A stretch of 64,000 nucleotides of DNA, taken from NCBI GenBank assembly GCA_965601825.1, contig OZ271839.1, positions 2,480,001-2,544,000 on the forward strand, in the 5' to 3' direction. This DNA comes from HXMU1420-13 sp965601825. GTDB taxonomy: Bacteria; Bacteroidota; Rhodothermia; Balneolales; Balneolaceae. Both the position numbers and the translations under genes were made by a program. The notes below the pieces were generated by a model. It was not told where the DNA came from. It worked only from the letters and a program-made list of their open reading frames with translations, and made no database searches. How positions within the stretch are numbered: the stretch's first letter is position 1; the number at the start of each line of letters is the position of its first letter. This document shows positions 36,797-45,262 of the stretch, piece after piece.

Positions 36797-36851
36797 TCAT
36801 TGGAGAATTTGAGGGATAATACTCAAACTGAGTAGAATATTCTCAATGAAT
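36795..36851 (-). promoter_or_regulatory. Long inverted repeat over the recC start region
   Basis: ATTCATTGGAGAAT (36795-36808) pairs with ATTCTCAATGAAT (36839-36851), with one base bulged. Nested within is TACTCA-AAC-TGAGTA (36820-36834). In the mRNA the stem would cover the sequence just before recC's ATG and touch the codon itself, so it could hide the ribosome-binding site. No T-run follows on the minus strand, so it is a poor terminator. Confidence 0.5.
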
Positions 36852-36863
36852 CGATAAAGCTGA

Positions 36864-37124
36864 TTACTCTCTTATGGCTTTTTTTAGAACATCTCCAACA
36901 AATGTGGAGAAAGATTGTTCGTTTTCAGTTGCTTTTGTTTTTACTGCTTTTATTAAATCTTCTTCAAGATAGTAACTAACAACCTTTTTCTTTTTTCTAG
37001 GCTTATCGGATGTAGTCTCCTTGTTCGCCGAGCCGGACTCGGTGTAAGGTATAAAATCAAATTTAGCATTTGCCAGGTGATTTAAATCGAGCGGATTATG
37101 CCCCATCACCTTTTTCTTATCCAT
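36864..37124 (-). CDS. Small ribbon-helix-helix-like protein paired with ParA
   Basis: An 86-residue basic protein. The first half is hydrophilic and probably disordered. The second half (about 48-86) reads VVSYYLEEDLIKAVKTKA...FVGDVLKKAI, a strand and two helices fitting a ribbon-helix-helix DNA-binding fold. Its gene starts four bases after parA ends. The pair resembles plasmid parA with a small centromere-binding partner (ParG/omega type) rather than chromosomal parA-parB, as there is no ParB-like gene here. It may bind DNA and regulate or activate ParA. Confidence 0.65.
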   Translation of the reverse strand: MDKKKVMGHNPLDLNHLANAKFDFIPYTESGSANKETTSDKPRKKKKVVSYYLEEDLIKAVKTKATENEQSFSTFVGDVLKKAIRE

Positions 37125-37128
37125 CGAA

Positions 37129-37884
37129 CTAGTGCCCGTTTTTTATCTCCTTAGCGAGAGAAAGATAATCTTTCGCACCGTTACTGCTACCATCGTATTC
37201 AAATATTGTCTTGTGATGACTTGGTGCTTCTGCTAAAGCTACGTTATCTCTAATTATGGTATTAAACACTTTCTTACCAAAGTAATCTTTAATGTGTCCT
37301 ACCACTTCTTTATTCAAATTCTTTCTGCTGTCATAAAGAGTACAGATAATCCCACCTACTTCCAGGTCTCCATTTAGTCTTTGCTGAACAACCTTAATCA
37401 AATCAAGTAATTTTGATAAACCATGAAGAGCGAGGTATTCTGATTGAAGAACAATGAAGACATCTTGAACAGCCGTGAATGCATTCAGCGTTAATAATCC
37501 CAGATTTGGCGGACAATCAATTAAAACATAATCATAGTTATGTCCTTTCAATTGTTTTAGAAAATCTCTTAATAAGCTTTCTCTGGCAGGTTCGTTCGCC
37601 AATTCCAGCTCAGCACCCGAGAGTTCTAATGAGGATGCTATATAATCAAATCCGCTGTGCTTGATTATTACATCTTCAATTCTGGCCTGACCTTTTAATG
37701 CCTGATAAATGGTTTTCTCGAGTCTTTGTGAATGTAGTCTTAGTGAGTATGTAAGATTGGCTTGTGGATCTAAATCTATTAGTAAAACTTTTTTACCGAG
37801 CTTTGCCAATCCGGCTCCAACATTAATCGTGGAGGTTGTTTTTCCAACGCCTCCTTTTTGATTTGTAAATGCTATGGTCTTCAT
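37129..37884 (-). CDS. ParA-family ATPase
   Basis: A 251-residue partition ATPase with the deviant Walker A KGGVGKTTSTINVG at about 10-23, the Walker A' region IDLDPQANLT and Walker B YDYVLIDCPPNLG. It lacks the N-terminal DNA-binding extension of plasmid P1-type ParA proteins. ParA proteins use ATP-driven DNA binding to place chromosomes, plasmids or protein clusters. It is the first gene of a same-strand run with the ribbon-helix-helix gene and recCBD. Cargo unknown. Confidence 0.85.
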   Translation of the reverse strand: MKTIAFTNQKGGVGKTTSTINVGAGLAKLGKKVLLIDLDPQANLTYSLRLHSQRLEKTIYQALKGQARIEDVIIKHSGFDYIASSLELSGAELELANEPARESLLRDFLKQLKGHNYDYVLIDCPPNLGLLTLNAFTAVQDVFIVLQSEYLALHGLSKLLDLIKVVQQRLNGDLEVGGIICTLYDSRKNLNKEVVGHIKDYFGKKVFNTIIRDNVALAEAPSHHKTIFEYDGSSNGAKDYLSLAKEIKNGH

Positions 37885-38086
37885 AACTGCTAAATGCCGT
37901 GCTAATATCTATTTGGAGTATTAAAGAGGATAAATTTATCGAATGTTACACGAGTTCTAATAAATATCACTTTCCGCAGGATTAAGGTAGTTAGAATCAC
38001 TTAATTTTCTAATAGAAATGTCCGAAAACTAGATTAATTCTGTAACAAATTAATCATGAATTTATCATAGAATCGTTTCTATTAGT

Positions 38087-38096
38087 ATCGTACGAT
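38087..38096. promoter_or_regulatory. Perfect 10-bp palindrome upstream of the thioesterase
   Basis: ATCGTACGAT lies in the 276-base gap between parA and the divergent thioesterase gene. A second dyad, GATTAAT-N10-ATTAATC (38032-38055), lies nearby. Either may be a binding site for a regulator or for the ribbon-helix-helix protein. Confidence 0.25.
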
Positions 38097-38160
38097 TTGA
38101 TAGTTTCTTAACTTAGTTGGCAGAGTATTTAACGTTGGCATTCTTAAAAGACCTCAATAA

Positions 38161-38532
38161 ATGAGATTTTACTCAAGAAAGATTATAAAACCTCAGGATT
38201 TAAATCCTAATGGCACATTATTCGGAGGAGCAGTTTTAAGCTGGATTGATGAGGAAGCAGCTATTTTTGTACTATGCCAGTTAGGCAAAGGTCGCATTGT
38301 AACTAAATATATGTCTGAAATTAATTTTGTTAGTTCAGCAAAATTAGGAGATGTGATTGAGATTGGTATGGAAACTGTTAAATTTGGCAGAACATCAATC
38401 ACTGTTAAGTGTGAAGTGCGAACAAAGTTTGAACGAGATACAATTATTACAATTGATCGAATTGTCTTTGTTCATGTTGATGCAGATGGCAAACCGATAC
38501 CTCATAACGTAACCGAACCAGCTAACGAATAA
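38161..38532 (+). CDS. Acyl-CoA thioesterase, hotdog fold (YciA-like)
   Basis: A 123-residue hotdog-fold protein with the family core NPNGTLFGGAVLSWIDEEAAIF and VTKYMSEINFVSSAKLGDVIEI. The Asp in WIDE is the usual catalytic acid. YciA-type enzymes hydrolyse a range of acyl-CoA esters. It starts with ATG at 38161. It lies seven bases before the Hpt-like gene; whether they share a promoter with the kinase operon is unclear. Confidence 0.8.
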   Translation: MRFYSRKIIKPQDLNPNGTLFGGAVLSWIDEEAAIFVLCQLGKGRIVTKYMSEINFVSSAKLGDVIEIGMETVKFGRTSITVKCEVRTKFERDTIITIDRIVFVHVDADGKPIPHNVTEPANE

Positions 38533-38539
38533 GTATCCA

Positions 38540-38896
38540 GTGAGCAGTCAGGAAAAAATAGTTGATTTTACAACCCTCAACGAAATGTTGTTTGGGGAGG
38601 CGAAATACATTAAAGAATTCGCACAAGCTGCAGTTATTTCATTTGAGGAATTCAAAGAAAACTACACTCTCTTTTTAATTAACAGAGATGAAGTAAACTT
38701 CAGAAAAGCTGGCCATAAGATTAAACCGGTAGCCCAGATGCTTGGTTTAAATATGATTCTAGATGAATATGAAGAGGCTAAAACTCTAATTTGGGATGAT
38801 AAACCCAATTCCGAACTAGGTGATTCTTCACAAAAGATGAGTGCAATTATTGATCGCGTTCTAGTTGAATTAAAAGAAGTAAGCGATAGCGTTTAA
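38540..38896 (+). CDS. Hpt-like phosphotransfer domain protein
   Basis: A 118-residue helical protein. The segment RKAGHKIKPVAQMLGL places His59 where the phosphorylated His of Hpt domains lies (typical AHxLKGSA.. pattern). Helices before and after have the expected spacing, and there is no other domain. It may carry a phosphoryl group to or from the response regulator encoded next. No hybrid kinase is encoded in this window, so its phosphate source is unknown. It starts with GTG or ATG-type codon at 38540, seven bases after the thioesterase. Confidence 0.6.
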   Translation: MSSQEKIVDFTTLNEMLFGEAKYIKEFAQAAVISFEEFKENYTLFLINRDEVNFRKAGHKIKPVAQMLGLNMILDEYEEAKTLIWDDKPNSELGDSSQKMSAIIDRVLVELKEVSDSV

Positions 38897-38952
38897 ATGT
38901 TACGTTCTTGTGATACTTTTTCCAGCTCACCTTAGTTATTTTTGGGCTAAAA

Positions 38953-39675
38953 ATGTCTGCCCCAACCCTACCCATATTAATAGTTGAAGACGATCAAGAT
39001 TTATCAGAGCTCATAAAAATCCAACTTTTGGATCAAAATTATGAGATTCAGCAGAGCTTTAACGGCAATGATGCAATTTCGAAATTCAAGTCCGGCAATT
39101 ATTCCCTGATCATATTAGATGTAATGCTACCCGGAAAAGATGGATTTGAGATATGTAGAACTATCCGTAAAACTGATTCTCAAACCCCAATTTTGATGTT
39201 AACAGCCAAAGCTGAAGAAATAGATAAAATCATGGGCCTCGAATTTGGCGCTGATGACTATCTAACTAAACCATTCTTCATCAAAGAATTAGTAGCCAGA
39301 GTTAAAGCTTTGATTAGACGTTCTCAAGTTTCTTCAGGGAATACTGATCAAATAAATGAGTCAATTCAATTTGGCGCATTAAGCATCTTTCCCAATAAAA
39401 GAATCATTGAATTGAATGGAGAATCTTTCACATTAACTTCAAAGGAATTCGACCTGCTTATGCTTTTTGCAAATAATCCAGGGCGCGCATACAGCAGACA
39501 GGAATTATTGGATATCGTTTGGGGCTATCAATACAGTGGATATAGTCATACTGTAAATAGTCATATAAATCGATTGCGCAGTAAAATTGAGGATGATCCT
39601 TCAGAACCTACATTTATAAAAACCGTTTGGGGTGTTGGGTATCGTTTTGTTGAATTGGAAGAACTAGAAGCATGA
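38953..39675 (+). CDS. OmpR/PhoB-family response regulator
   Basis: A 240-residue two-domain regulator. The receiver domain has the acidic pocket VEDDQD, phospho-acceptor Asp56 in LIILDVMLPGKDG, and the Lys in DDYLTKPF. The C-terminal winged helix (about 135-235) has FTLTSKEFDLLMLF and GRAYSRQELLDIVWG, ending KTVWGVGYRF. It overlaps the sensor kinase gene by four bases. Confidence 0.92.
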   Translation: MSAPTLPILIVEDDQDLSELIKIQLLDQNYEIQQSFNGNDAISKFKSGNYSLIILDVMLPGKDGFEICRTIRKTDSQTPILMLTAKAEEIDKIMGLEFGADDYLTKPFFIKELVARVKALIRRSQVSSGNTDQINESIQFGALSIFPNKRIIELNGESFTLTSKEFDLLMLFANNPGRAYSRQELLDIVWGYQYSGYSHTVNSHINRLRSKIEDDPSEPTFIKTVWGVGYRFVELEELEA

Positions 39676-41153
39676 CTTTTTTTAAAAACAGTTTTTACGC
39701 TAAGATTTCAACCGTATTTCTAATATGTGTTTTAGTAATTGGGGGATCCTTAGCATATGTCACTCTTCAATCATCTTTGATGTATGTTGAAGAAACAACT
39801 CAAAAGGTGAATGTTGAGCTTGCAAATGAAATGGCAATGGAATTCCAACCCTACCTCATGGATTCCATAGAGTCAGATAGCATCACAGAAAAAATTCGAT
39901 ACTTAAAAGGTATTAATCCTCAGGTAGATATTTATTTATTGAGTAGCAGCGGAATGATTAAAGGCTCCTTTCTAGGTAAAGATGCACCACCAGAGCTCGC
40001 AATGGCAACTGTTGATACTGCTCCATTAGATGCTTTTATAGCAGGCGAGACCCTGCCCATTTTAGGTGAGGATCCACTCAATCCAAACATTAAAAAACCT
40101 TTCTCTGTTGCTCACATTTCTATTATGGGAAGTGACGGATGCTATCTTTATGTGATTTTAGAAAGTCAGCAGTATGATGAAATAGCCGGAATGCTTGCTG
40201 AAAGCTATATCATAAAAAATTCTATGCTTGGACTATTGATAGTAATACTAACAACGGCATTCCTTGGATTACTGGTTTTCAGATTACTTACACATCGATT
40301 AAGAAATGTCACTAACACTGTAGTGGCATTTGAGCACGGCCAATTGGATGAAAGAGTAAAAATTCAATCAGATGATGAACTTGGTAAACTGGCTTCTTCT
40401 TTTAATCAGATGGCTGATACCTTAGTTGCGAATATGGATGAAATAAAACAAGTAGATCGTTTAAGACGTGAATTAATTGCTAACGTATCTCATGATTTAA
40501 GAAGCCCACTCGCCTCGATACAAGGTTACCTAGAAACCATTCAACTGAAAGAAGAAAACAAAAGCTTAAGCGACGAAGATCGCTCAAAGTACTATGATAT
40601 TGTACTTAGAAATACAAAAAAGCTTGGTAAGCTGATCTCTGAACTCTTTGAACTATCAAAGCTTGATGCAAAGAATGTTCAACCTGATTTAGAACCTGTT
40701 TCAATTGCTGAATTAGCACAGGATGTCGTATTACGTTTCCAACCTCAAGCTAAGTCTAAAGACATTGTACTTGAAGCGCAGTTACCGGATGAACCACTCA
40801 GATTGGTAAATGCAGATATCGCTTTAATGGAACGTGCAATTTCAAATTTGATCGATAATGCAATCAAAAATACACCAAAAGGTGGACTAGTAAAGCTATC
40901 CCCTGTTAATGATGGAGACAAAGTTATAGTTCAAATTACGGATACAGGTGTTGGAATTTCTGAAGATCAAATTGCCCGAATATTTGATCGATTCTATCAA
41001 GTGGATGGGTCTCGAAGTCCCGGAAGTGGTGCCGGATTAGGTTTATCAATTGCTCAAAAAATTCTTGAATTGCATGGTGCAAAATTATCTGTAAAAAGTG
41101 CACTCAATCAGGGAACGACTTTCAGTTTTAGTCTATTACCATACACAGACTAA
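39672..41153 (+). CDS. Membrane sensor histidine kinase
   Basis: A 493-residue kinase with a transmembrane helix (about 8-30), a periplasmic sensor domain, a second helix near 185-205 and a HAMP domain (about 205-260). The phosphorylated His273 lies in NVSHDLRSPL. The ATPase domain has N, G1 (DTGVGIS) and G2 (GSGAGLGLS) boxes. The periplasmic part resembles no well-known family. It is probably the cognate partner of the regulator encoded just before it. Confidence 0.9.
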   Translation: MTFFKNSFYAKISTVFLICVLVIGGSLAYVTLQSSLMYVEETTQKVNVELANEMAMEFQPYLMDSIESDSITEKIRYLKGINPQVDIYLLSSSGMIKGSFLGKDAPPELAMATVDTAPLDAFIAGETLPILGEDPLNPNIKKPFSVAHISIMGSDGCYLYVILESQQYDEIAGMLAESYIIKNSMLGLLIVILTTAFLGLLVFRLLTHRLRNVTNTVVAFEHGQLDERVKIQSDDELGKLASSFNQMADTLVANMDEIKQVDRLRRELIANVSHDLRSPLASIQGYLETIQLKEENKSLSDEDRSKYYDIVLRNTKKLGKLISELFELSKLDAKNVQPDLEPVSIAELAQDVVLRFQPQAKSKDIVLEAQLPDEPLRLVNADIALMERAISNLIDNAIKNTPKGGLVKLSPVNDGDKVIVQITDTGVGISEDQIARIFDRFYQVDGSRSPGSGAGLGLSIAQKILELHGAKLSVKSALNQGTTFSFSLLPYTD

Positions 41154-41168
41154 AACACTGAAATATTC

Positions 41169-41582
41169 ATGATATTAAAAGAAAGTGAGATTGATCAGGA
41201 TACGATCATATCCTATCTGGGTAAACCATATAAAGAACCCGGTAAATGGTTTACGGTTAAAGGTTCAACCTATTTTTTTATAAAAGAACTAAGAACTGTA
41301 AATGGAGAAGAAGTCCTTATCTGGGAGGACTCAAAAGGAATTTTTCAGCGATACGAGAATGGTTTAGCTTTATATGTGAATAGAAGTAACTACCAACGTG
41401 TGGTATTAATGAAAACTGATTCGTTTACTTCATTTTCACTTACCATTAACAATGAGGGTGGTAATAAGGAAATGGTACTTAGTTTTAGTACCGATACCTA
41501 TATAGGTCGCTTTATTGGTAATTTCAGCTCTTATAAAAGCCAGGTTAAATACTTCACTAAGATGGGATTCAATTTAGATTAG
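41169..41582 (+). CDS. Small conserved-looking protein of unknown function, downstream of the kinase
   Basis: A 137-residue soluble protein with no signal peptide and no domain I recognise. It is rich in beta-strand patterns (FTVKGSTYFFIKEL, EVLIWEDSKGIFQRYENG) and ends in an alternating pattern. It begins 15 bases after the kinase stop and precedes a terminator, so it is the last gene of that transcription unit and could help tune the kinase. Confidence 0.55.
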   Translation: MILKESEIDQDTIISYLGKPYKEPGKWFTVKGSTYFFIKELRTVNGEEVLIWEDSKGIFQRYENGLALYVNRSNYQRVVLMKTDSFTSFSLTINNEGGNKEMVLSFSTDTYIGRFIGNFSSYKSQVKYFTKMGFNLD

Positions 41583-41649
41583 TTTATTCTTTTGTGATGA
41601 TTTTTGAGACATTATCATCAATATTACAACTCATTATGTACCCCGAAAA

Positions 41650-41669
41650 AGACTAAAGTTATAGTCTTA
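41650..41669 (+). promoter_or_regulatory. Hairpin in the 3' region of the kinase operon
   Basis: AAGACTA and TAGTCTT form a 7-bp stem with a 6-base loop, just before the terminator. The 5' flank contains TGTACCCCGAAAAAG, complementary to the candidate RNA at 28654-28668. Confidence 0.4.
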
Positions 41670-41671
41670 AC

Positions 41672-41707
41672 AAAGCCTCATTACTGAAAGTTAATGGGGC
41701 TTTTTTT
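41672..41707 (+). terminator. Rho-independent terminator of the two-component operon
   Basis: AAGCCTCATTA pairs with TAATGGGGCTT (one G-U), followed by seven T residues. Confidence 0.85.
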
Positions 41708-41752
41708 GTCCATGTGCCTTAGATTCACAACCATAATAAAATTAGTTCATCT

Positions 41753-42766
41753 ATGACCATATTAGTTACAGGTGGTGCAGGGTACATAGGATCACATACC
41801 GTTTTAGAATTATTAGAATCTGGGCACCGAGTTATTGTAATAGACAATCTGTCCAATAGCAGTGAACAATCACTTATCCGTGTTGCTCACATCACCGGCA
41901 GAAAACCTATGTTCTATCAATTCAATCTACTGAATAAACCAGCGGTTGATGAAGTTTTTAATCGACATCACATTGATGCCGTAATCCACTTTGCAGGATT
42001 TAAAGCTGTTGGTGAATCAGTGGTTAATCCAATTATGTACTATCACAATAATTTGAATTCAACACTAGTACTTTGTGAGGTAATGGCAAAACATGGAGTT
42101 AAGAATCTGGTTTTCAGCTCTTCTGCAACAGTGTATGGTGAACCAGAAACAGTGCCAATAACAGAGGATTTTCCGACATCAGCTCAAAATCCTTATGGTC
42201 ATACAAAATTAATGAGCGAACATATCCTCAAAGATATTCATACTTCTGATAATTCGTGGAATATTGCTCTACTACGATATTTTAACCCAATTGGCGCGCA
42301 TTATACCGGTATGATAGGAGAAGATCCGAATGGAATACCAAACAATCTTCTACCCTATATCTCACAAGTTGCTGTTGGAAAACTTAACCAATTATCTGTC
42401 TTTGGTGATGATTATCCAACTCCAGATGGTACCGGAGTCCGTGATTATATTCATGTAGTTGATTTGGCAAAAGGTCACTTAGCTGCTTTGGATAAACTCC
42501 AAACCAATCCGGGAATTGTTACTTATAATCTTGGTACTGGAAAAGGATCAAGTGTTCTAGAAATGGTTCAAGCATTTAAAAAAGCCTCAGGAGTTGAAAT
42601 TCCTTTTAAGGTAGCGCCAAGACGTCCTGGTGATGCTGCAGAATGTTATGCTGACTGCTCTTACGCTGAAAAAGAATTAGGTTGGAAAGCTGAATTCGAT
42701 ATCCACAGAATGTGCGAAGATACTTGGCGCTGGCAGTTTAATAATCCTAATGGATATAATGATTAA
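41753..42766 (+). CDS. galE: UDP-glucose 4-epimerase
   Basis: A 337-residue extended short-chain dehydrogenase with the NAD motif GGAGYIGSH near 7-15, the catalytic Ser in SSSATVYG and the pair Tyr148/Lys152 (YGHTK). Conserved substrate-binding features are NPIGAH, PNNLLPYI and GTGVRDYIHVVDL. It interconverts UDP-glucose and UDP-galactose for polysaccharide synthesis. Full length; ATG start at 41753. It is a single gene with its own upstream region. Confidence 0.93.
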   Translation: MTILVTGGAGYIGSHTVLELLESGHRVIVIDNLSNSSEQSLIRVAHITGRKPMFYQFNLLNKPAVDEVFNRHHIDAVIHFAGFKAVGESVVNPIMYYHNNLNSTLVLCEVMAKHGVKNLVFSSSATVYGEPETVPITEDFPTSAQNPYGHTKLMSEHILKDIHTSDNSWNIALLRYFNPIGAHYTGMIGEDPNGIPNNLLPYISQVAVGKLNQLSVFGDDYPTPDGTGVRDYIHVVDLAKGHLAALDKLQTNPGIVTYNLGTGKGSSVLEMVQAFKKASGVEIPFKVAPRRPGDAAECYADCSYAEKELGWKAEFDIHRMCEDTWRWQFNNPNGYND

Positions 42767-42786
42767 TTAGGAATGAGGAATATTGG

Positions 42787-42822
42787 AATTAGGAATACTC
42801 GAGTTTTTAAATATTCCTAATT
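42787..42822. repeat. Inverted repeat of TAGGAAT units between convergent genes
   Basis: AATTAGGAATA (42787-42797) and TATTCCTAATT (42812-42822) form an 11-bp stem. Further TAGGAAT/AGGAAT units surround it (42770-42828). It may be a bidirectional terminator for galE and the peptidase, or a small repeat-element remnant. Confidence 0.5.
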
Positions 42823-42844
42823 CCTAATTGAACAATTACTTATT

Positions 42845-44869
42845 CTAGCGGCTGCGATTAAACCACGCTAGAATGTGTTCCACTTTCGCGATTAATTGAC
42901 TTGGTCTATTTGAAATGAAATGTGCCGCTCCAGGAATCTCAACTAGAGCCGTTTCAATTTCACGAATTTGAAGTGCATTGTACAATTGTTTTGATTCAGA
43001 TAAAGGCGTTCTCAAATCTTCAGTTCCAACCATCAAGAGTGTAGGCGTTTCTACATTTCCTACTAATGAAATTGGTGAAAACTTCCAATATTCCTCAAAA
43101 TTCTCCCAGGGCTGACCCGGATAACGATAATCGGCATAGCCATAATAATTATCAGCAACTAGAGTTTTGCTAATCCAGTTCATAACCGGTTTAACAACCG
43201 CTGCTGATTCAAATCGGTTGTTTTTACCAATCATCCAGGCTGTCATAATACCGCCTGCACTACCACCAGTAACATATAAGCTGTCTTCGGATGTGATTCC
43301 TTCCTGGATTAATACATCAACTCCATCCATAATATCATGGTAATCATCACCCGGATAATTGTGATATAAAAGATTTCCAAATTCCTCACCATAGCTTGTA
43401 CTTCCTCTCATATTCGGATAAAAGACAACATATCCATCAGCTGCAAAAAGCTGGAATTCTGGTGTAAAATGAGGACCATAATGTGAAATTGGTCCACCAT
43501 GTACCTCAACTAATAATGGATAAGTTTTCGATTCATCATAATTTGGCGGATAAATAACCCAGCCCTGGATGTCTCTACCATCAACCGATGAACTGTACCA
43601 AATATCTTCTACCTGACCTAAAGTTCGGTGAGCGAAAAGATCATCATTTAAACCAGTAATCCGATTAAGATTGTCTCCTTTTCTAACAACACCTAACTCT
43701 GCCGGGTGATAGGGAGAAGCAACATTAGTAGCAATCATTCCATTATCTGACATTGAAAAAGATCCACCACCATATGGTCGCCCAATTGAATTACCTCCAA
43801 TTCGCTCAGCAACGACCTCCATCCTACCTCTAAGATCTGTATATCCAATTTTTGAAATACCTTCATCGGCATATTGGAAATATAGACCTCTTCCATCCGG
43901 TGACCATTGTATACTTGCAATTGACCTATCAAGGTCTATGTTTAAGTTCCGCTTATTTGAACCATCAGCATCCATTAAAGAGATTTTTGATACCTGATAA
44001 GTCTGAATCTTGTCCTCAAAACCCAAATATGCGATGGTATTTCCATTTGGAGAAACTGCCGGACTTCGATCCGGTCCGAATCTTTCTGTTAATTGTGTTA
44101 TTTCTCCACTTGCTACATCCACCGAATAAACTTCAGAATTTCTTCGAACTCTCTCCCAATCAGGATGACGGTTTGTGGAGAAATAAATTTTCGAACCATC
44201 TGGTGACCAAACCGGAGTTCCACCATGATTAAAGTCGCCTGAAGTGATTTGACGAATAGCTCCACCATTTGAATTCACAACAAAAATATGAGTGAATCCA
44301 GGATCTATGTAACCAGCACCATCTTGTTCATATTTAAATCGATCTGTAACTCTTGGTGCAGGAGCCCATTTTGCACCTATAGGTTTCTTAGGTCCTCGAG
44401 CTAACACAGGATTTCTTTCTTCAATCTTCATTGTATATGCAATGTGGTTACCATCCGGTGACCAGCTCATTGCACCCGGACCTCTTTCAAGTTGGGTAAT
44501 TCGAGCTACTTTTCCGGTTTCAACCCAATACATAAATATCTCGGCACCATGAGTTTCTGCTGATGTTATAAATGCTATACGCTTACCATCAGGTGACCAT
44601 GCCGCTCTGGATTCATTACCGGAAAAGCTGGTTAGTTTTTGATGATCAGAACCGTCACTATTAATCAACCAAAGTGATGAAGTTCGTCGATCAGTCATTA
44701 TGTCCATTCCCCGACGCTGATAAACTATATGTTCTCCATTTGGGGAAATCTGCGGATTATCTACCCACTGAAGATCAAATACATCTAAACTTTGAAAAGG
44801 CTGTTGTGATTGAACTGGAACACTAAGAATTAGAAGAAAAATGAAGAGAAAAGTTGCCCGATAACTCAT
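42845..44869 (-). CDS. S9-family prolyl-oligopeptidase-like exported peptidase
   Basis: A 674-residue protein with a signal peptide (about 1-22). The N-terminal half holds several PD40/WD40-like beta-propeller blades with repeated SPDG motifs. The C-terminal alpha/beta-hydrolase has GGPISHYG and the catalytic Ser in GGSAGG near 536, with Asp in VGTEDLRTP and His in AAHFISN. Such enzymes cut short peptides after specific residues, and the propeller limits access. It is probably a periplasmic acylaminoacyl- or dipeptidyl-peptidase. It converges on galE. Confidence 0.9.
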   Translation of the reverse strand: MSYRATFLFIFLLILSVPVQSQQPFQSLDVFDLQWVDNPQISPNGEHIVYQRRGMDIMTDRRTSSLWLINSDGSDHQKLTSFSGNESRAAWSPDGKRIAFITSAETHGAEIFMYWVETGKVARITQLERGPGAMSWSPDGNHIAYTMKIEERNPVLARGPKKPIGAKWAPAPRVTDRFKYEQDGAGYIDPGFTHIFVVNSNGGAIRQITSGDFNHGGTPVWSPDGSKIYFSTNRHPDWERVRRNSEVYSVDVASGEITQLTERFGPDRSPAVSPNGNTIAYLGFEDKIQTYQVSKISLMDADGSNKRNLNIDLDRSIASIQWSPDGRGLYFQYADEGISKIGYTDLRGRMEVVAERIGGNSIGRPYGGGSFSMSDNGMIATNVASPYHPAELGVVRKGDNLNRITGLNDDLFAHRTLGQVEDIWYSSSVDGRDIQGWVIYPPNYDESKTYPLLVEVHGGPISHYGPHFTPEFQLFAADGYVVFYPNMRGSTSYGEEFGNLLYHNYPGDDYHDIMDGVDVLIQEGITSEDSLYVTGGSAGGIMTAWMIGKNNRFESAAVVKPVMNWISKTLVADNYYGYADYRYPGQPWENFEEYWKFSPISLVGNVETPTLLMVGTEDLRTPLSESKQLYNALQIREIETALVEIPGAAHFISNRPSQLIAKVEHILAWFNRSR

Positions 44870-44978
44870 GTCAGATCTTTAATTTTTTAAATTTGTAGAA
44901 TCTAGCAATGTTGTATTTGAAAGGCTGTAAAAAATCGAAAGGAGAAATGATTGAAATAAAAAAATTGATGAATCGATC

Positions 44979-45011
44979 TTTGAAGAATATCACAATGTTG
45001 TCGTATATTTG
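44979..45011 (+). promoter_or_regulatory. Bacteroidota-type promoter for tRNA-Leu
   Basis: TTTG at 44979-44982 and TATATTTG at 45004-45011 are separated by 21 bases and fit the Bacteroidota -33/-7 pattern TTTG-N19-21-TAnnTTTG. The tRNA starts 49 bases downstream. Confidence 0.5.
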
Positions 45012-45059
45012 AGTCTTGCCAAAAAGCTCGACTACGCGTGTATTTGCTACGTCGAACAG

Positions 45060-45141
45060 GCCAAAGTGGCGGAACTGGTAGACGCGCACGACTCAAAATC
45101 GTGTTTCTTCGGAAGTGTGGGTTCGAGTCCCACCTTTGGTA
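45060..45141 (+). tRNA. tRNA-Leu (anticodon CAA)
   Basis: A folded 82-base tRNA. The acceptor GCCAAAG pairs with CTTTGGT (G-U at the first pair) and A is the discriminator. The D arm contains AACTGGTAGAC. The anticodon stem CACGA/TCGTG holds the loop CTCAAAA with anticodon CAA, which reads TTG. A long variable arm (about 13 bases) fits leucine. The T arm is GTGGGTTCGAGTCCCAC. CCA is not encoded. Confidence 0.95.
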
Positions 45142-45147
45142 CAAAAA

Positions 45148-45183
45148 AGCTGAAATGGATTCATTCCGTTTCGGCTTTTTTTA
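45148..45183 (+). terminator. Terminator of tRNA-Leu
   Basis: AGCTGAAATGGA pairs with TCCGTTTCGGCT (two G-U pairs), loop of five bases, then a T-run. Confidence 0.85.
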
Positions 45184-45262
45184 TTTAACGATGGGGACGA
45201 GAAGTTAATCCCGCCGATGCCGAAAATTTCCGGCTGAGGGAAATGAACGAAGTGAATCGGGA

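Noticed and set aside
36864..37884. Integrated plasmid suggested by parA
   Set aside because: No replication, transfer or integrase gene lies nearby, and the flanking genes are housekeeping (recCBD, thioesterase).
43852..44232. Plus-strand open frame within the S9 peptidase gene
   Set aside because: Antisense to the WD40-like propeller repeats, with no recognisable features.
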